The notes under the pieces were generated by a model. That model searched no databases. It saw only the letters and a program-made list of their open reading frames with translations, and had not been told where the DNA came from. 64,000 nt of DNA from Actinoplanes regularis (lineage in GTDB: Bacteria; Actinomycetota; Actinomycetes; Mycobacteriales; Micromonosporaceae), in contig NZ_FZNR01000002.1 in assembly GCF_900188005.1 (NCBI RefSeq), positions 124,001-188,000 of the forward strand. Reading direction: 5' to 3'. Both the position numbers and the translations under genes were made by a program. Within the stretch, counting starts at the first letter, position 1. Every line of letters starts with the position of its first letter. Of the stretch, positions 42,291 to 50,741 are shown in pieces.

Positions 42291-44456
42291 TCAGCCGACC
42301 TCGGGCTTGATCTCGACCGGGATGCCGTTCATGACGGAGTTCCCGGAGAGCGGATCGATCACCAACTCGTCGGTGAGAACGTTGGAGTTCACCCCGGGAT
42401 GGGCGGCGGCCACCGCGAGCCGGACCCCGGGCAGATCGTGGCCCCAGCCGTGCGGCAGGCTGACCACCCCCGGCATCACCCGGTCGGTCACCTCGACCCG
42501 CGCCGCCAGCGAACCGACCCGTGAGGTGACCTCGGCCCGGGCACCGTCGGCGAGGGTGAGCCGGTCCGCGTCGGCGGGGTGCACCTGCAGCGTGCAGCGG
42601 TCACGGCCCTTCACCAGCGCCGGCACGTTGTGCATCCAACTGTTGTTGGACCGCAGGTGACGGCGGCCGATCAGGACCATCCCGGGGCTCGGCCGGTCCA
42701 GGGCCTCGCGCAGCCGCGCCGCCTCGGCGGCCAGGGGCGGCGCGCAGAGCTCGACCATGCCGCTTGGCGTGCGCAGCACCTCCGGGACGCGGGGCTGCAA
42801 CGGCCCGAGGTCGACCCCGTGCGGGGCGGCGATCAGGTCGTCCAGGGAGAGGCCGTACGCGCCGGAGCGCAGCGCCACGTCCAGCAGCCGCTCCGCCGGG
42901 CCGTCCCCGGACGCCTCCGTCAAGCCGGCCTTCTGGAGCGCTCCGGCCAGCATGCGGTCGTGCAGCGCCGAGGCCGGCGTACCGGCTCCGTGACCGGAGA
43001 CGATCAGGATCAGGCGGGCCAGGATGTCACATTCGTCCATGCCGCCCGGGTCGGCGGGGAACACCGGCGGGGAGTAGGCCGCGAAGTTCCGCACCGCCAG
43101 GGTCAGGAACGAGAAGTCGTAGTGCCCCTTCCGGGTCGCGTCCAGCGGCGGCAGGATCACGTCGGCGTGCCGGGTCGTCTCGTTCAGATAGGGGTCGACG
43201 CTGACCATGAAGTCCAGGCCGTCGAGGGCCCGGTCCAGCCGGCCGCTGTTCGGCGTGGAGAGCACCGGGTTCCCGGCCACCGTCAGGAACGCCCGGACCT
43301 GCCCCTCCCCCGGCGTGTCGATCTCGTCGGCCAGGGTGGCGACCGGCAGCTCGCCCTTGACCTCGGGCAACCCGCGGACCCGGCTGTGCCAGCGCCCGGT
43401 CGTGAAACCCTTCCCACCCGGCTTCGGGTTCGGTCGCAGGTGGGCTGCGAGCGGGAACATCACCCCGCCGGGCCGGTCCAGGTTGCCGGTCAGCACGTTG
43501 ACCACGTCGACGAGCCAGCTGGTCAGGGTGCCGAACTCGACCGTGCACGTGCCGATCCGGCCGTACACCGCGGCGGTCGGCGCGGCGGCGAGCTCCCGGG
43601 CCAGCCCACGGATCCGCTCGGCGCCGACGCCACAGGCCCCCGCGACCCTCTCCGGAGAGAAGGCCGCGGCGAGGCCGCGAACATCGTCGACCCCGCTGAC
43701 GTACGGCGTGAGCCGCCCGAGCTCGGTCAAGCCCTCCTCGAACAGGGTGTGCACGATGCCGAACAGCAGGAAGGCGTCCGTGCCGGGACGGATGAACAGG
43801 TGCTCGTCGGCGTGCTCGGCGGTCCGGGTGCGGCGCGGGTCCACCACCACGAACCGGCCGCCACGCTTGCGCAGCGCCGTGAGCCGGCCGGGGAAGTCGG
43901 CGGCGGTCGCCAGGCTGCCGTTCGACTCCCACGGGTTGGCGCCGAGGATCAGCAGAAAGTCGGTCCGGTCCAGGTCCGGCACCGGGATGGCGAACGGGCT
44001 GCCGTACAGGTAGCCGCAGGAGACGTGCTTGGGCATCTGGTCGACGGTGCTGGCCGAGAAGACGTTGCGGGTGCCGAGGGCCTTCAGCAGCGGGGTGATG
44101 TAGAGGCCACCGGCCATCGTGTGCACGTTCGGATTGCCGAGGTACGCGGCGACGGCCTGGGATCCGTACGCCTCGATGATCGGCCGCAGGCCGCTCTCGA
44201 CCGCCGCGAACGCCTCGTCCCAGGAGACCTCCTCGTGCCGGCCGTTCCGTTTGAGCATCGGCCGGCGCAGCCGGTCCGGATCGTCGGAGAGCCGGGCGAA
44301 GGTCGCGCCCTTCGGGCAGACGAACCCGTGGCTGAAGACATGGTCACGGTCCCCCCGGACCGCGGTCACGGCGTCGCCGGTGACGGTGAGTTCCAGCCCG
44401 CAGGCGGCCTCACAGAGCGGGCACGTGCGGTACGCCGTGCGGGTCACGTCCACCAT
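42291..44456 (-). CDS. Molybdopterin-dependent oxidoreductase (formate dehydrogenase-like)
   Basis: A 721-residue member of the DMSO reductase superfamily using a bis-molybdopterin guanine dinucleotide cofactor. A [4Fe-4S] site is formed by C12, C15, C19 and C47 (CPLCEAACG and FVCPKG). C147 in MPKHVSCGYLYG is the likely molybdenum ligand, as Cys replaces selenocysteine in many relatives. Molybdopterin-binding ILGANPWESNGSLATA and the C-terminal dinucleotide domain (HNVPALVKGRD, LPHGWGHDLPG) are intact. No Tat signal, so cytoplasmic. No electron-transfer subunit or cofactor gene is nearby. Substrate not certain: formate or a related small molecule. Separate from the PadR operon that follows, although the PadR operator lies seven bases past its stop. 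Confidence 0.85.
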   Translation of the reverse strand: MVDVTRTAYRTCPLCEAACGLELTVTGDAVTAVRGDRDHVFSHGFVCPKGATFARLSDDPDRLRRPMLKRNGRHEEVSWDEAFAAVESGLRPIIEAYGSQAVAAYLGNPNVHTMAGGLYITPLLKALGTRNVFSASTVDQMPKHVSCGYLYGSPFAIPVPDLDRTDFLLILGANPWESNGSLATAADFPGRLTALRKRGGRFVVVDPRRTRTAEHADEHLFIRPGTDAFLLFGIVHTLFEEGLTELGRLTPYVSGVDDVRGLAAAFSPERVAGACGVGAERIRGLARELAAAPTAAVYGRIGTCTVEFGTLTSWLVDVVNVLTGNLDRPGGVMFPLAAHLRPNPKPGGKGFTTGRWHSRVRGLPEVKGELPVATLADEIDTPGEGQVRAFLTVAGNPVLSTPNSGRLDRALDGLDFMVSVDPYLNETTRHADVILPPLDATRKGHYDFSFLTLAVRNFAAYSPPVFPADPGGMDECDILARLILIVSGHGAGTPASALHDRMLAGALQKAGLTEASGDGPAERLLDVALRSGAYGLSLDDLIAAPHGVDLGPLQPRVPEVLRTPSGMVELCAPPLAAEAARLREALDRPSPGMVLIGRRHLRSNNSWMHNVPALVKGRDRCTLQVHPADADRLTLADGARAEVTSRVGSLAARVEVTDRVMPGVVSLPHGWGHDLPGVRLAVAAAHPGVNSNVLTDELVIDPLSGNSVMNGIPVEIKPEVG

Positions 44457-44516
44457 GACGTCTCACCAGCCTTCCGGGCTTTGTTACCCATGAGTACCGG
44501 CTGTCCGGGCGGCACG

Positions 44517-44903
44517 TCAACCGAAGCATTCCGCCGGGCCGACGTCGGTCTGCAGGATCACGCCGGTGACCAGGAACGCTCCGGCGAGCACCATGCCGAG
44601 AATTCCGGCCACCAGGAGTGCCCCGGCGAGAACCCGCGTTCCGGACCTGGACAGCCGCCGGAAGGCGAGCACGAGCAGCACCACCGACGCGACCAGCAAC
44701 CCCGTCGAGGCGAGCGCCAGCGGCAACTCGGCCGGCGACATCTCCGGGCCAGGGGTGGTCGAGCCCTTGCAGATCGCCCGCCAGGCCCGCTGGTACTCGT
44801 TGTCCAGCCGGGTCCACGGCCAGACCAGCAGCCAGCCGGCGATCAGCGCGCCCGCGCCGGCCCCGATCAACCCCGCACCCCGGCCGGCCCGGCCTGTCGT
44901 CAT
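44517..44903 (-). CDS. Small membrane protein, last gene of the WXG100-like/amidase operon
   Basis: A 128-residue protein. ATG 44903 has GAGG eight bases upstream; ATG 44909 is too close to it. Three hydrophobic helices are visible: about 11-30 (AGLIGAGAGALIAGWLLVWP), about 65-85 (LPLALASTGLLVASVVLLVLA) and about 95-118, with a short Cys-containing outer loop (YQRAWRAICKGS) and a final Cys near the end (GPAECFG); the two outer Cys may form a disulfide. No family recognised. It starts 10 bases after the amidase gene and is probably co-transcribed with it. Confidence 0.65.
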   Translation of the reverse strand: MTTGRAGRGAGLIGAGAGALIAGWLLVWPWTRLDNEYQRAWRAICKGSTTPGPEMSPAELPLALASTGLLVASVVLLVLAFRRLSRSGTRVLAGALLVAGILGMVLAGAFLVTGVILQTDVGPAECFG

Positions 44904-44913
44904 GCTCATCGCC

Positions 44914-46179
44914 TCACCCGTCCGATTCCGGTCGAACCACATGGACAACGTCATGTCCCCCGCCGAGTGCCCCGATCGGGGCCCGAGCGCCGAGAGACGC
45001 GTTAACTTGGTCGATGTTGTGCTGGGTGTAGCGGAGGTCGCCGTCGACGACCGCGGTGACCATCGCCGAGTGGTGCACGTCGCCCGGGCCACCGTCCGCG
45101 GCCGGTGTCTCCCAGTAGATGATGTCGCCGGGTTGTGCCTGTTCAGCGGTCACCTCGGTGCCGTGCGCACGCCAGAATTCATAGGACTGGAAAGCCTGCG
45201 CCCAACTCGCCGACCTCGAGCCGCCGTGAAGGTCGAGCCACCGGTTGCCGGTCTGCGGGCCCTCCCACCACGAGTCGTCGGACCAGTAGCCACCCTGCTC
45301 CTTCATGCCCGCCTCCGCCAGGGTCGCGGAGACGAAATTCGTGCAGTTGTTCTCGAAGATGTCGTAGCTGGCCTCGGCGTCGTTCCAGTGGTCGATCGCC
45401 CACTTGCTCGCGGCGGCCCGGTCGTAGCTACCGCCGCCGTGCAGGGCGGAGCGCACGTCCGCCGGGATGCCGGGCAGGTTCTCCAGGGCCCACGGCACGG
45501 CCATCCGCAGGGTCTGCTGATCCTCCGGCGGCAACCCCGCCCACCAGGCGGCCACCTCGTCGGGACCGCCGTCCGGAACCGTCGCGGCGATCAGGTCGAC
45601 CTCCAGCTTGGAGGCCATTCCGACGTCCTCGTTGAGGGCCGCCCCGGCGTCCGTCTGGAACGTCTGCTGGCTGAGGTGGTCGAGCATCTCGTAGGCCTTC
45701 CGGTCGGCCAGGGTGGCCGCGTCCACCGCCTGCTGGACCAGCTTCTGAAGCCGGTCCCGCTGGACCCGGGCCGACTCCGCGAACTCCGGGTCGTGCCGCG
45801 CCATCGAGGTGTCGGGCAGTTGGACCAGCCCATCCCCGGTGACGGGGAAGTCGTCCAGCCGGGCCGCGCCGAGCGCCGACCGGAGACTGTTCTGGCTGAT
45901 CCGGAAGGCGTGGGTGAGGCCGGACAGGACCAGCGAGACCGCTTGGCACTCCAGCGCGTCGATCTCGAGACCGTTGATCACCCCGCGCAGGTGGGCGATC
46001 GCCGCGTCCCCGGCCGGTCCGGTCCAGGCGCCGGCCGACACCCGCGGGTCCAGATCCTCGTGCAGGTAGGTGACGGTGGACAGCAGGTTCGTGTAGCGGG
46101 CCCTCCACTCGTCCGCGCCGGTCTGCCACGCGGCGACGTCGAGGTCACGAAGCTGGGCCATGCTGACCATGTCACTCAC
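44914..46179 (-). CDS. Amidase-domain protein with WXG100-like N-terminal region
   Basis: A 421-residue protein. The first about 240 residues are helical and resemble ESX/WXG100-type secretion-substrate domains (WQTGADEWRARYTNLLST, AGAWTGPAGDAAIAHLRG with a W-x-G). Residues about 265-415 match the putative amidase domain (Amidase_6): YDIFENNCTNFVSATLAEAG gives the Cys, followed by QPGDIIYWE and VHHSAMVTAVVDG with the His, and YTQHNIDQVN. Such enzymes cleave amide bonds in cell-wall peptides or act as secreted toxins. No Sec signal; the N-terminal region suggests type VII secretion. GTG at 46179 overlaps the upstream gene; ATG 46170 or 46161 are alternatives. Confidence 0.72.
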   Translation of the reverse strand: MSDMVSMAQLRDLDVAAWQTGADEWRARYTNLLSTVTYLHEDLDPRVSAGAWTGPAGDAAIAHLRGVINGLEIDALECQAVSLVLSGLTHAFRISQNSLRSALGAARLDDFPVTGDGLVQLPDTSMARHDPEFAESARVQRDRLQKLVQQAVDAATLADRKAYEMLDHLSQQTFQTDAGAALNEDVGMASKLEVDLIAATVPDGGPDEVAAWWAGLPPEDQQTLRMAVPWALENLPGIPADVRSALHGGGSYDRAAASKWAIDHWNDAEASYDIFENNCTNFVSATLAEAGMKEQGGYWSDDSWWEGPQTGNRWLDLHGGSRSASWAQAFQSYEFWRAHGTEVTAEQAQPGDIIYWETPAADGGPGDVHHSAMVTAVVDGDLRYTQHNIDQVNASLGARAPIGALGGGHDVVHVVRPESDG

Positions 46180-46483
46180 CGGGCACCCGGCTGTGGCCGC
46201 GCAGCAGGGCGGCGTGGCGGGCGTCGGCGACCAGGTACTCCCGTACGGCGTAATGGAAACCGTCCCCGAGGACGCTCGTCTCCGTGCCGTGGCCGTCGAT
46301 CCGATCGGACCAGTTGCGGCGGCAGAAGTCCAGGGTGAGCGCCGACGAGATGCCCGAATGCGCGGCCGTGAGGGCCCGCGTTCCGGTGAAGGACCGGGCC
46401 TGCGCCGCCACCGCGCCGCCGGTCTCGGTCAGCCGGTCCCCGCACCGTTCCACCACGTCCGGCTCCATGTGCAGGTCACTCAT
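46172..46483 (-). CDS. WXG100/EspC-like small protein
   Basis: A 103-residue all-helical protein starting at ATG 46483 (GGGAG six bases upstream). It has the length and pattern of ESX-associated small proteins: helix (MEPDVVERCGDRLTETGGAVAAQA), turn, helix (FCRRNWSDRIDGHGTETSVLGDGFHYAVREYLVADA). A classical W-x-G is not clear, so EspC-like is the better guess. It overlaps the amidase gene by eight bases and is probably secreted with it or acts as its chaperone. No type VII ATPase or EccB-E gene is in the window. Confidence 0.6.
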   Translation of the reverse strand: MSDLHMEPDVVERCGDRLTETGGAVAAQARSFTGTRALTAAHSGISSALTLDFCRRNWSDRIDGHGTETSVLGDGFHYAVREYLVADARHAALLRGHSRVPGE

Positions 46484-46555
46484 CGTCACTCCCCGTGCCG
46501 TCCACTGCCGACACAGGCGTGTACGCCGGGTACTCACCGCGAGTTCGAAACGATC

Positions 46556-46571
46556 TGAGTACTCGTACTCA
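46556..46571. promoter_or_regulatory. 16-bp palindrome in a divergent promoter region
   Basis: TGAGTAC (46556-46562) and GTACTCA (46565-46571) are exact complements separated by TC. The site is midway in the 122-base gap between the divergent WXG-like operon and the VanY-like gene, a natural place for a dimeric repressor controlling both. Confidence 0.55.
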
Positions 46572-46605
46572 TGAATCCGGCGGCGCCGAACGGGATCTTG
46601 AGTAC

Positions 46606-47235
46606 ATGCACGAGCACGACACCGAACGGGACGCGGCGCGACCGCCCCGGCGCCGCGACCCGGTCTACGCCGCCGTCACCCGGATCGCCGCGTTCGCCCT
46701 GGCCCCGGTGGCCGCGGCGGTCACGCCCGGACGGGCGCGGCACACCGCCTGCCGGTGGGCGCTCGCCGCCCGCTTCCCGGCGGAGAGCCTGGACGGCCTG
46801 CAGCCGGCGGCCCGCGCGGCCTTCGAGGCGGCCCGCACCCGGGCGCTCTGGGAGCACGGCGTACTGCTCGGGCTCACCTCCGGATATCGGGACCGGGCCA
46901 CGCAGACCGCGCTCTACCTCGCGGAGGTCCGGCGCTGCGGCTCGGTCGCCGAGGCCCGGCGGTGGGCGCTGCCGCCGGAGGAGTCCCGGCACGTCGCCGG
47001 GACCGCGATGGATGTACGACCGACCGAGGGCGCACGATGGCTGGAGCGGCACGGGGCGCTGCACAGCCTCTACCGGGTGTACGACAACGAGTGGTGGCAC
47101 TTCGAGTACCGCCCGGACGGCCCACCGGCCCGCCTGCCGCACCCGGGCGCCGCGGCACGTGGCACGCGGCGCCCGGAGTGGTTCCGGCAGGCGACCTCGA
47201 TGACCGAGATCGATCTGACATGCTCAGCGGCGTGA
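46606..47235 (+). CDS. VanY-like D-alanyl-D-alanine carboxypeptidase (M15)
   Basis: A 209-residue protein with the M15/VanY zinc-peptidase marks: TSGYRDRATQTALYL, then the metal-binding ESRHVAGTAMDV (His and Asp) and EWWHFEY with the third metal ligand His and catalytic Glu. It would trim the terminal D-Ala from peptidoglycan stem peptides. The N-terminal segment has a moderately hydrophobic stretch (ITRIAAFALAPVAAAV-like, about 22-38) that could be a membrane anchor. ATG 46606 has a poor ribosome site, so the start is uncertain; upstream in-frame codons are inside the promoter. Its stop overlaps the start of the following sensor kinase gene. Confidence 0.78.
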   Translation: MHEHDTERDAARPPRRRDPVYAAVTRIAAFALAPVAAAVTPGRARHTACRWALAARFPAESLDGLQPAARAAFEAARTRALWEHGVLLGLTSGYRDRATQTALYLAEVRRCGSVAEARRWALPPEESRHVAGTAMDVRPTEGARWLERHGALHSLYRVYDNEWWHFEYRPDGPPARLPHPGAAARGTRRPEWFRQATSMTEIDLTCSAA

Positions 47236-49181
47236 ATACGTGGTGGACCGGCCGGTGGCCCGCGGTGCTGGCCGGCCTGAGTGGGGCCCTGCTGCTCGCG
47301 AGCACGCCGCCGGCCGCGGCCGGTTTGCAACTGTTCAGCCTGGCGACCCGGCAGGGCCGTGGGTTTCAAGGCACCGAGTGGGTGCTGGCGATCACCCCGG
47401 TCGCGGTGATCGGGCTGTCGCTGTGCCTGCTGCGCCGGTGGCCGTACCTGATCGTCGCCGCCGGCCTGTCGGCGGGCTGGCTGCTGATCGCTTCGGACGA
47501 GAGTGGACACATCCTCCGGCTGAGCCTGCAACTGGTCCCGCAGGCGCTGGCGCTGATCGGCGTCCTGGGGTGCGCGCAGAGCCTGATCCGCCGCGGGCAT
47601 GCCGGGCTGGGCGCGGCGATGGCCGGGCTGGCGCTCGGCGCGCGGCTGTTCGGCACGTCGCTGGTCGACCAGTTCTTCGGTTACTACGACCCTCGATCGA
47701 GTCTGCAGACCTGGCAGCACGGCCTTGTGGTGGCCGGTCTGATCGGTGCTCTCGCGGCGCTTCCCGGGCTGTGGCGCGCCGACGCCGAGGCGGACGACCG
47801 GTCCCGGTCGTGGCGGCGCCTGCGCCTGCCGCTGGCCGGAGCCCTGGTGATGGCCCTGACCCTGCCGTTGTCGTACCTGTCCACCTCGAACGTCGCCGCG
47901 CTGATGGGCGTCGACGCGTTCACACTTCAGCGGCATCCGTACGCCGAGGTCGCGATGATCGGCGCGGTCGTCCTGGTGCTGGGCACCGGCCTGGCGGCGG
48001 TCGCCGGGCTGTGGTCGCTGGGCGGCGCGCTGACCGCGGCGATCGCGCAGGCGGCGATCGCCGCCCCGCTCTCCCTGGCGGTCTTCGCGCTCGCCGGGGC
48101 CGGCCCGGTCCGGTGGATCGGCGCGCTCGTCGGCGCGGCGATCGGCGCGGCGGCCGTGGCGAGCCGGTGGCGGGTGGCGGCGGCGGGCGGGCTCACCGTC
48201 GCGGCGGCCACCACGTTGTTCATCGCGTACGCCGCCACCACCGGCCGTCCGGAACGTCTGGCCGAGCAGCACCGGGTGGTCCCGGCCCTGGTGATCCTGG
48301 TCCTGGTCGTGGCGGCCGGCACCGCGGTGATCGGCGCGGCCGCTCCGGCCCTGGCGCCGCGCGGCGCGGTCCCGGCCGTGTTCGGCCCGATCGCGGGCGT
48401 GCTGGCCGCGGCCGCGATCCAGACGCTTCAGGCCACCTACCTGGAGAGCGACGGTCTGCCGAACTCGACTGTGCTGAACGACGTGTCGCATCTGAACACG
48501 TCCGGGGTGCTCCTGCTCGCCGCGGGCGCCGCCGTCGGCGGCCTGGGTCTCGCCCACTACCTGACCGAGCGCTGGGCGGAACGCAAGCGGGCCGAGCAGA
48601 TCCGCAAGGAGGCCGCCGCGGCCGAGCGGGACCGGCTGGCCCGCCCGATCCACGACGGTGTGCTGCAGGTCCTCGCGATGGTCCAGCGGCAGGACGGCAG
48701 TTCCCCGCTGGCCGAGCTCGCCGGCGAGCAGGAGATCGCGTTGCGGAAGCTGCTGGCCGGTGGCGGGACGCTGGCCCCCGACGGCCGGGAGACCGGCGGG
48801 ACCGACCTGCGGGCCATGCTGACCGAGCTGGCCGCGCCCGGGATCGAGGTCGCGACGCCGGCCGAGGCGGTCCGGCTGCCCGGGCACAGCGCGCGCGAGC
48901 TGCACTCGGCGGTCCGCGCGGCCCTGGACAACGTGCGCCGGCACGCCGGTGCGGGAGCCCGGGCCTGGATCCTGCTGGAGGACGAGGGCGACGGGGTGCG
49001 CGTGTCGGTCCGCGACGACGGGGCCGGGATCGCGCCGGGCCGGCTGGCCGAGGCGGAGCGGGACGGGCGGCTCGGCGTGACCCAGTCGATGCGCGGCCGG
49101 ATCACCGACCTGAAGGGCACGATGACCATCGACAGTCGGCCCGGCCAGGGCACCGAGATCGAGTTCTGGATTCCCCGGTGA
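47232..49181 (+). CDS. Multi-pass sensor histidine kinase (HisKA_3 type)
   Basis: A 649-residue kinase. Start set at GTG 47232 (GTGA overlap), matching the style of the next gene; ATG 47220 is possible. About twelve hydrophobic helices run from residue 10 to about 435. The dimerisation helix is DRLARPIHDGVLQVLAMVQRQ with phosphorylated H474; the ATPase domain has AVRAALDNVRRHAG (N box), RDDGAGIAPGRL (G1) and RGRITDLKGTMTI (G2 region). This is the class that pairs with LuxR-type regulators, and such a regulator is encoded 1.6 kb downstream in opposite orientation. Probably senses cell-envelope state given the VanY neighbour. Signal unknown. Confidence 0.88.
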   Translation: MNTWWTGRWPAVLAGLSGALLLASTPPAAAGLQLFSLATRQGRGFQGTEWVLAITPVAVIGLSLCLLRRWPYLIVAAGLSAGWLLIASDESGHILRLSLQLVPQALALIGVLGCAQSLIRRGHAGLGAAMAGLALGARLFGTSLVDQFFGYYDPRSSLQTWQHGLVVAGLIGALAALPGLWRADAEADDRSRSWRRLRLPLAGALVMALTLPLSYLSTSNVAALMGVDAFTLQRHPYAEVAMIGAVVLVLGTGLAAVAGLWSLGGALTAAIAQAAIAAPLSLAVFALAGAGPVRWIGALVGAAIGAAAVASRWRVAAAGGLTVAAATTLFIAYAATTGRPERLAEQHRVVPALVILVLVVAAGTAVIGAAAPALAPRGAVPAVFGPIAGVLAAAAIQTLQATYLESDGLPNSTVLNDVSHLNTSGVLLLAAGAAVGGLGLAHYLTERWAERKRAEQIRKEAAAAERDRLARPIHDGVLQVLAMVQRQDGSSPLAELAGEQEIALRKLLAGGGTLAPDGRETGGTDLRAMLTELAAPGIEVATPAEAVRLPGHSARELHSAVRAALDNVRRHAGAGARAWILLEDEGDGVRVSVRDDGAGIAPGRLAEAERDGRLGVTQSMRGRITDLKGTMTIDSRPGQGTEIEFWIPR

Positions 49182-50725
49182 CCCGGCATCGCTGGCCGGC
49201 GATCGTCACCGGACTGAGCGGCTGCCTGCTGCTCGCGACCCTGCCGGCGTCGGCGGACTCCGGGATGCCGATGCTGCCCGCGGCCGGCAGCGACTACTAC
49301 TACGGCATGCCGGCCGTGATGGCCCCGATCGTGATCGGGCCCTCGGTCGCGGCGATCGTGCTGGCCCTGCGCCTGTTGCGCTGGTGGCCGTACCAGTTGC
49401 TGGTGGCCGTGCTGCTGGGCGGCCCGCAGATCCTGGTGGAGTCACGGATCCTGCCGAAGGAGCTTGCCGGGGTGCTCTTCCTCTCCGGACCCCTCGTACA
49501 CTCGTTCGCCCTGATCGGGGTGCTCGCGTGTGCGCAGAGCCTGTGGCGCGGCGGCGCGCCGCGGTGGGGTGCGGTGACGGCCGGGCTGGCCCTCGGCTCC
49601 CGGCTGTTCTTCAGCGCGCTGGTCGGCAACAGCGGATCGACCGTCGACCCGGACGCCGACCACTGGCGGCTCGGCCTGATCACGCTCGCGACGTTCGGGC
49701 TGCTGGCGTTCTGCTGGCGGGTGGAGCCCGACGACCGGGTGAACGCCGACCCGGTGACCGGGGAGCAGGGCCCGGCACGGACCCGGCTCCCCCTCGTCGC
49801 CGGGCTGGCCCTGTTCCTGGTCATCCCGCTGGCGATGGTGTCCCAGGACTCCGCGGCGGGCCTGCTCGGCGTCGACTCGGGCACGTTGCGGCGCCACCTG
49901 TTCATCCGCGTCGCCCTGGCCGGGGTGGCGAGCCTGGTCGTGGCCGTCGGGATCGCCGCGCTCGCCGGGAAACGGTCGCTGGGCGGCATGCTGGCCCTGG
50001 CGGTCGCGCAGGCCGCGCTCGCCGCGCCGCTGCTGATGGCGTACTTCGCGCTGCAGGACGACATTTCGGCCCGTTTGTGGGGAGTGCTGGCCGGGGTTGC
50101 CATCGGGGTCGCCGCTGTGGCCGGCCGATGGCGACCCGCGGCGGCCGGGGCGCTCTGCGTGGCGGCGGCGGTCGCCCTGTTCGCCGCGCAGGCGAGCCCG
50201 GCCGGCCCGGAGCCGATCGCCACCCAGCACCTCGCGGTCCCGGCCCTGGTCATCCTCGCCCTGGTCAGCGCCGCCGGGACAGCGGTGGCCGGCGCGATCG
50301 GCACGGTCCTGGCGCCGCTGCGCTCGGTGCCGGCGGTGTTCGGCCCCCTCGCCGGCCTGATCGCCTCCGGCCTGCTTCAGGTCCTCGAGGTCACCTACCT
50401 GGGGAGCGACGGCAGGCCCGCCGACGACGCCCTGAACTCGGTGCGGCACCTGGCCATCTCCGGCGTGCTGCTGCTGGTCGTCGCGGCGGCGGTGGCCGCG
50501 CTGGGATTCTGGCGCCGGGCGGCTGTCGAGCCGGACGACCAGATCCGCGCGGAGGCCGCCGAGGCGGAGCGCGACCGGCTGGCCCGCCCGATCCACGACG
50601 GGGCACTCCAGGTCCTCGCCCTGGTCCAGCGGCAGGGTCCCGATCCGAAACTGGCCGAGGAGGCCGCCGAACAGGAGGCCGCGCTGCGCCGGCTGCTGAC
50701 CGATCGGGACCGGCCAGGGCGTTGA
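49178..50725 (+). CDS. Kinase paralogue lacking the ATPase domain
   Basis: A 515-residue tandem paralogue of the preceding kinase, GTG overlapping its stop. The membrane part aligns from RWPAIVTGLSGCLLLATLPA through the final helix; the dimerisation helix DRLARPIHDGALQVLALVQRQ keeps its His (H473). The chain then stops 42 residues later (LLTDRDRPGR) just where the other protein begins its ATPase domain. No frameshift remnant of an ATPase domain is visible in the 16 bases before the next gene, so the loss is complete. It can accept or pass phosphate, or dimerise with the full kinase, but cannot phosphorylate by itself. Confidence 0.82.
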   Translation: MTRHRWPAIVTGLSGCLLLATLPASADSGMPMLPAAGSDYYYGMPAVMAPIVIGPSVAAIVLALRLLRWWPYQLLVAVLLGGPQILVESRILPKELAGVLFLSGPLVHSFALIGVLACAQSLWRGGAPRWGAVTAGLALGSRLFFSALVGNSGSTVDPDADHWRLGLITLATFGLLAFCWRVEPDDRVNADPVTGEQGPARTRLPLVAGLALFLVIPLAMVSQDSAAGLLGVDSGTLRRHLFIRVALAGVASLVVAVGIAALAGKRSLGGMLALAVAQAALAAPLLMAYFALQDDISARLWGVLAGVAIGVAAVAGRWRPAAAGALCVAAAVALFAAQASPAGPEPIATQHLAVPALVILALVSAAGTAVAGAIGTVLAPLRSVPAVFGPLAGLIASGLLQVLEVTYLGSDGRPADDALNSVRHLAISGVLLLVVAAAVAALGFWRRAAVEPDDQIRAEAAEAERDRLARPIHDGALQVLALVQRQGPDPKLAEEAAEQEAALRRLLTDRDRPGR

Positions 50726-50741
50726 CGCCGGTCGCGGTTCG

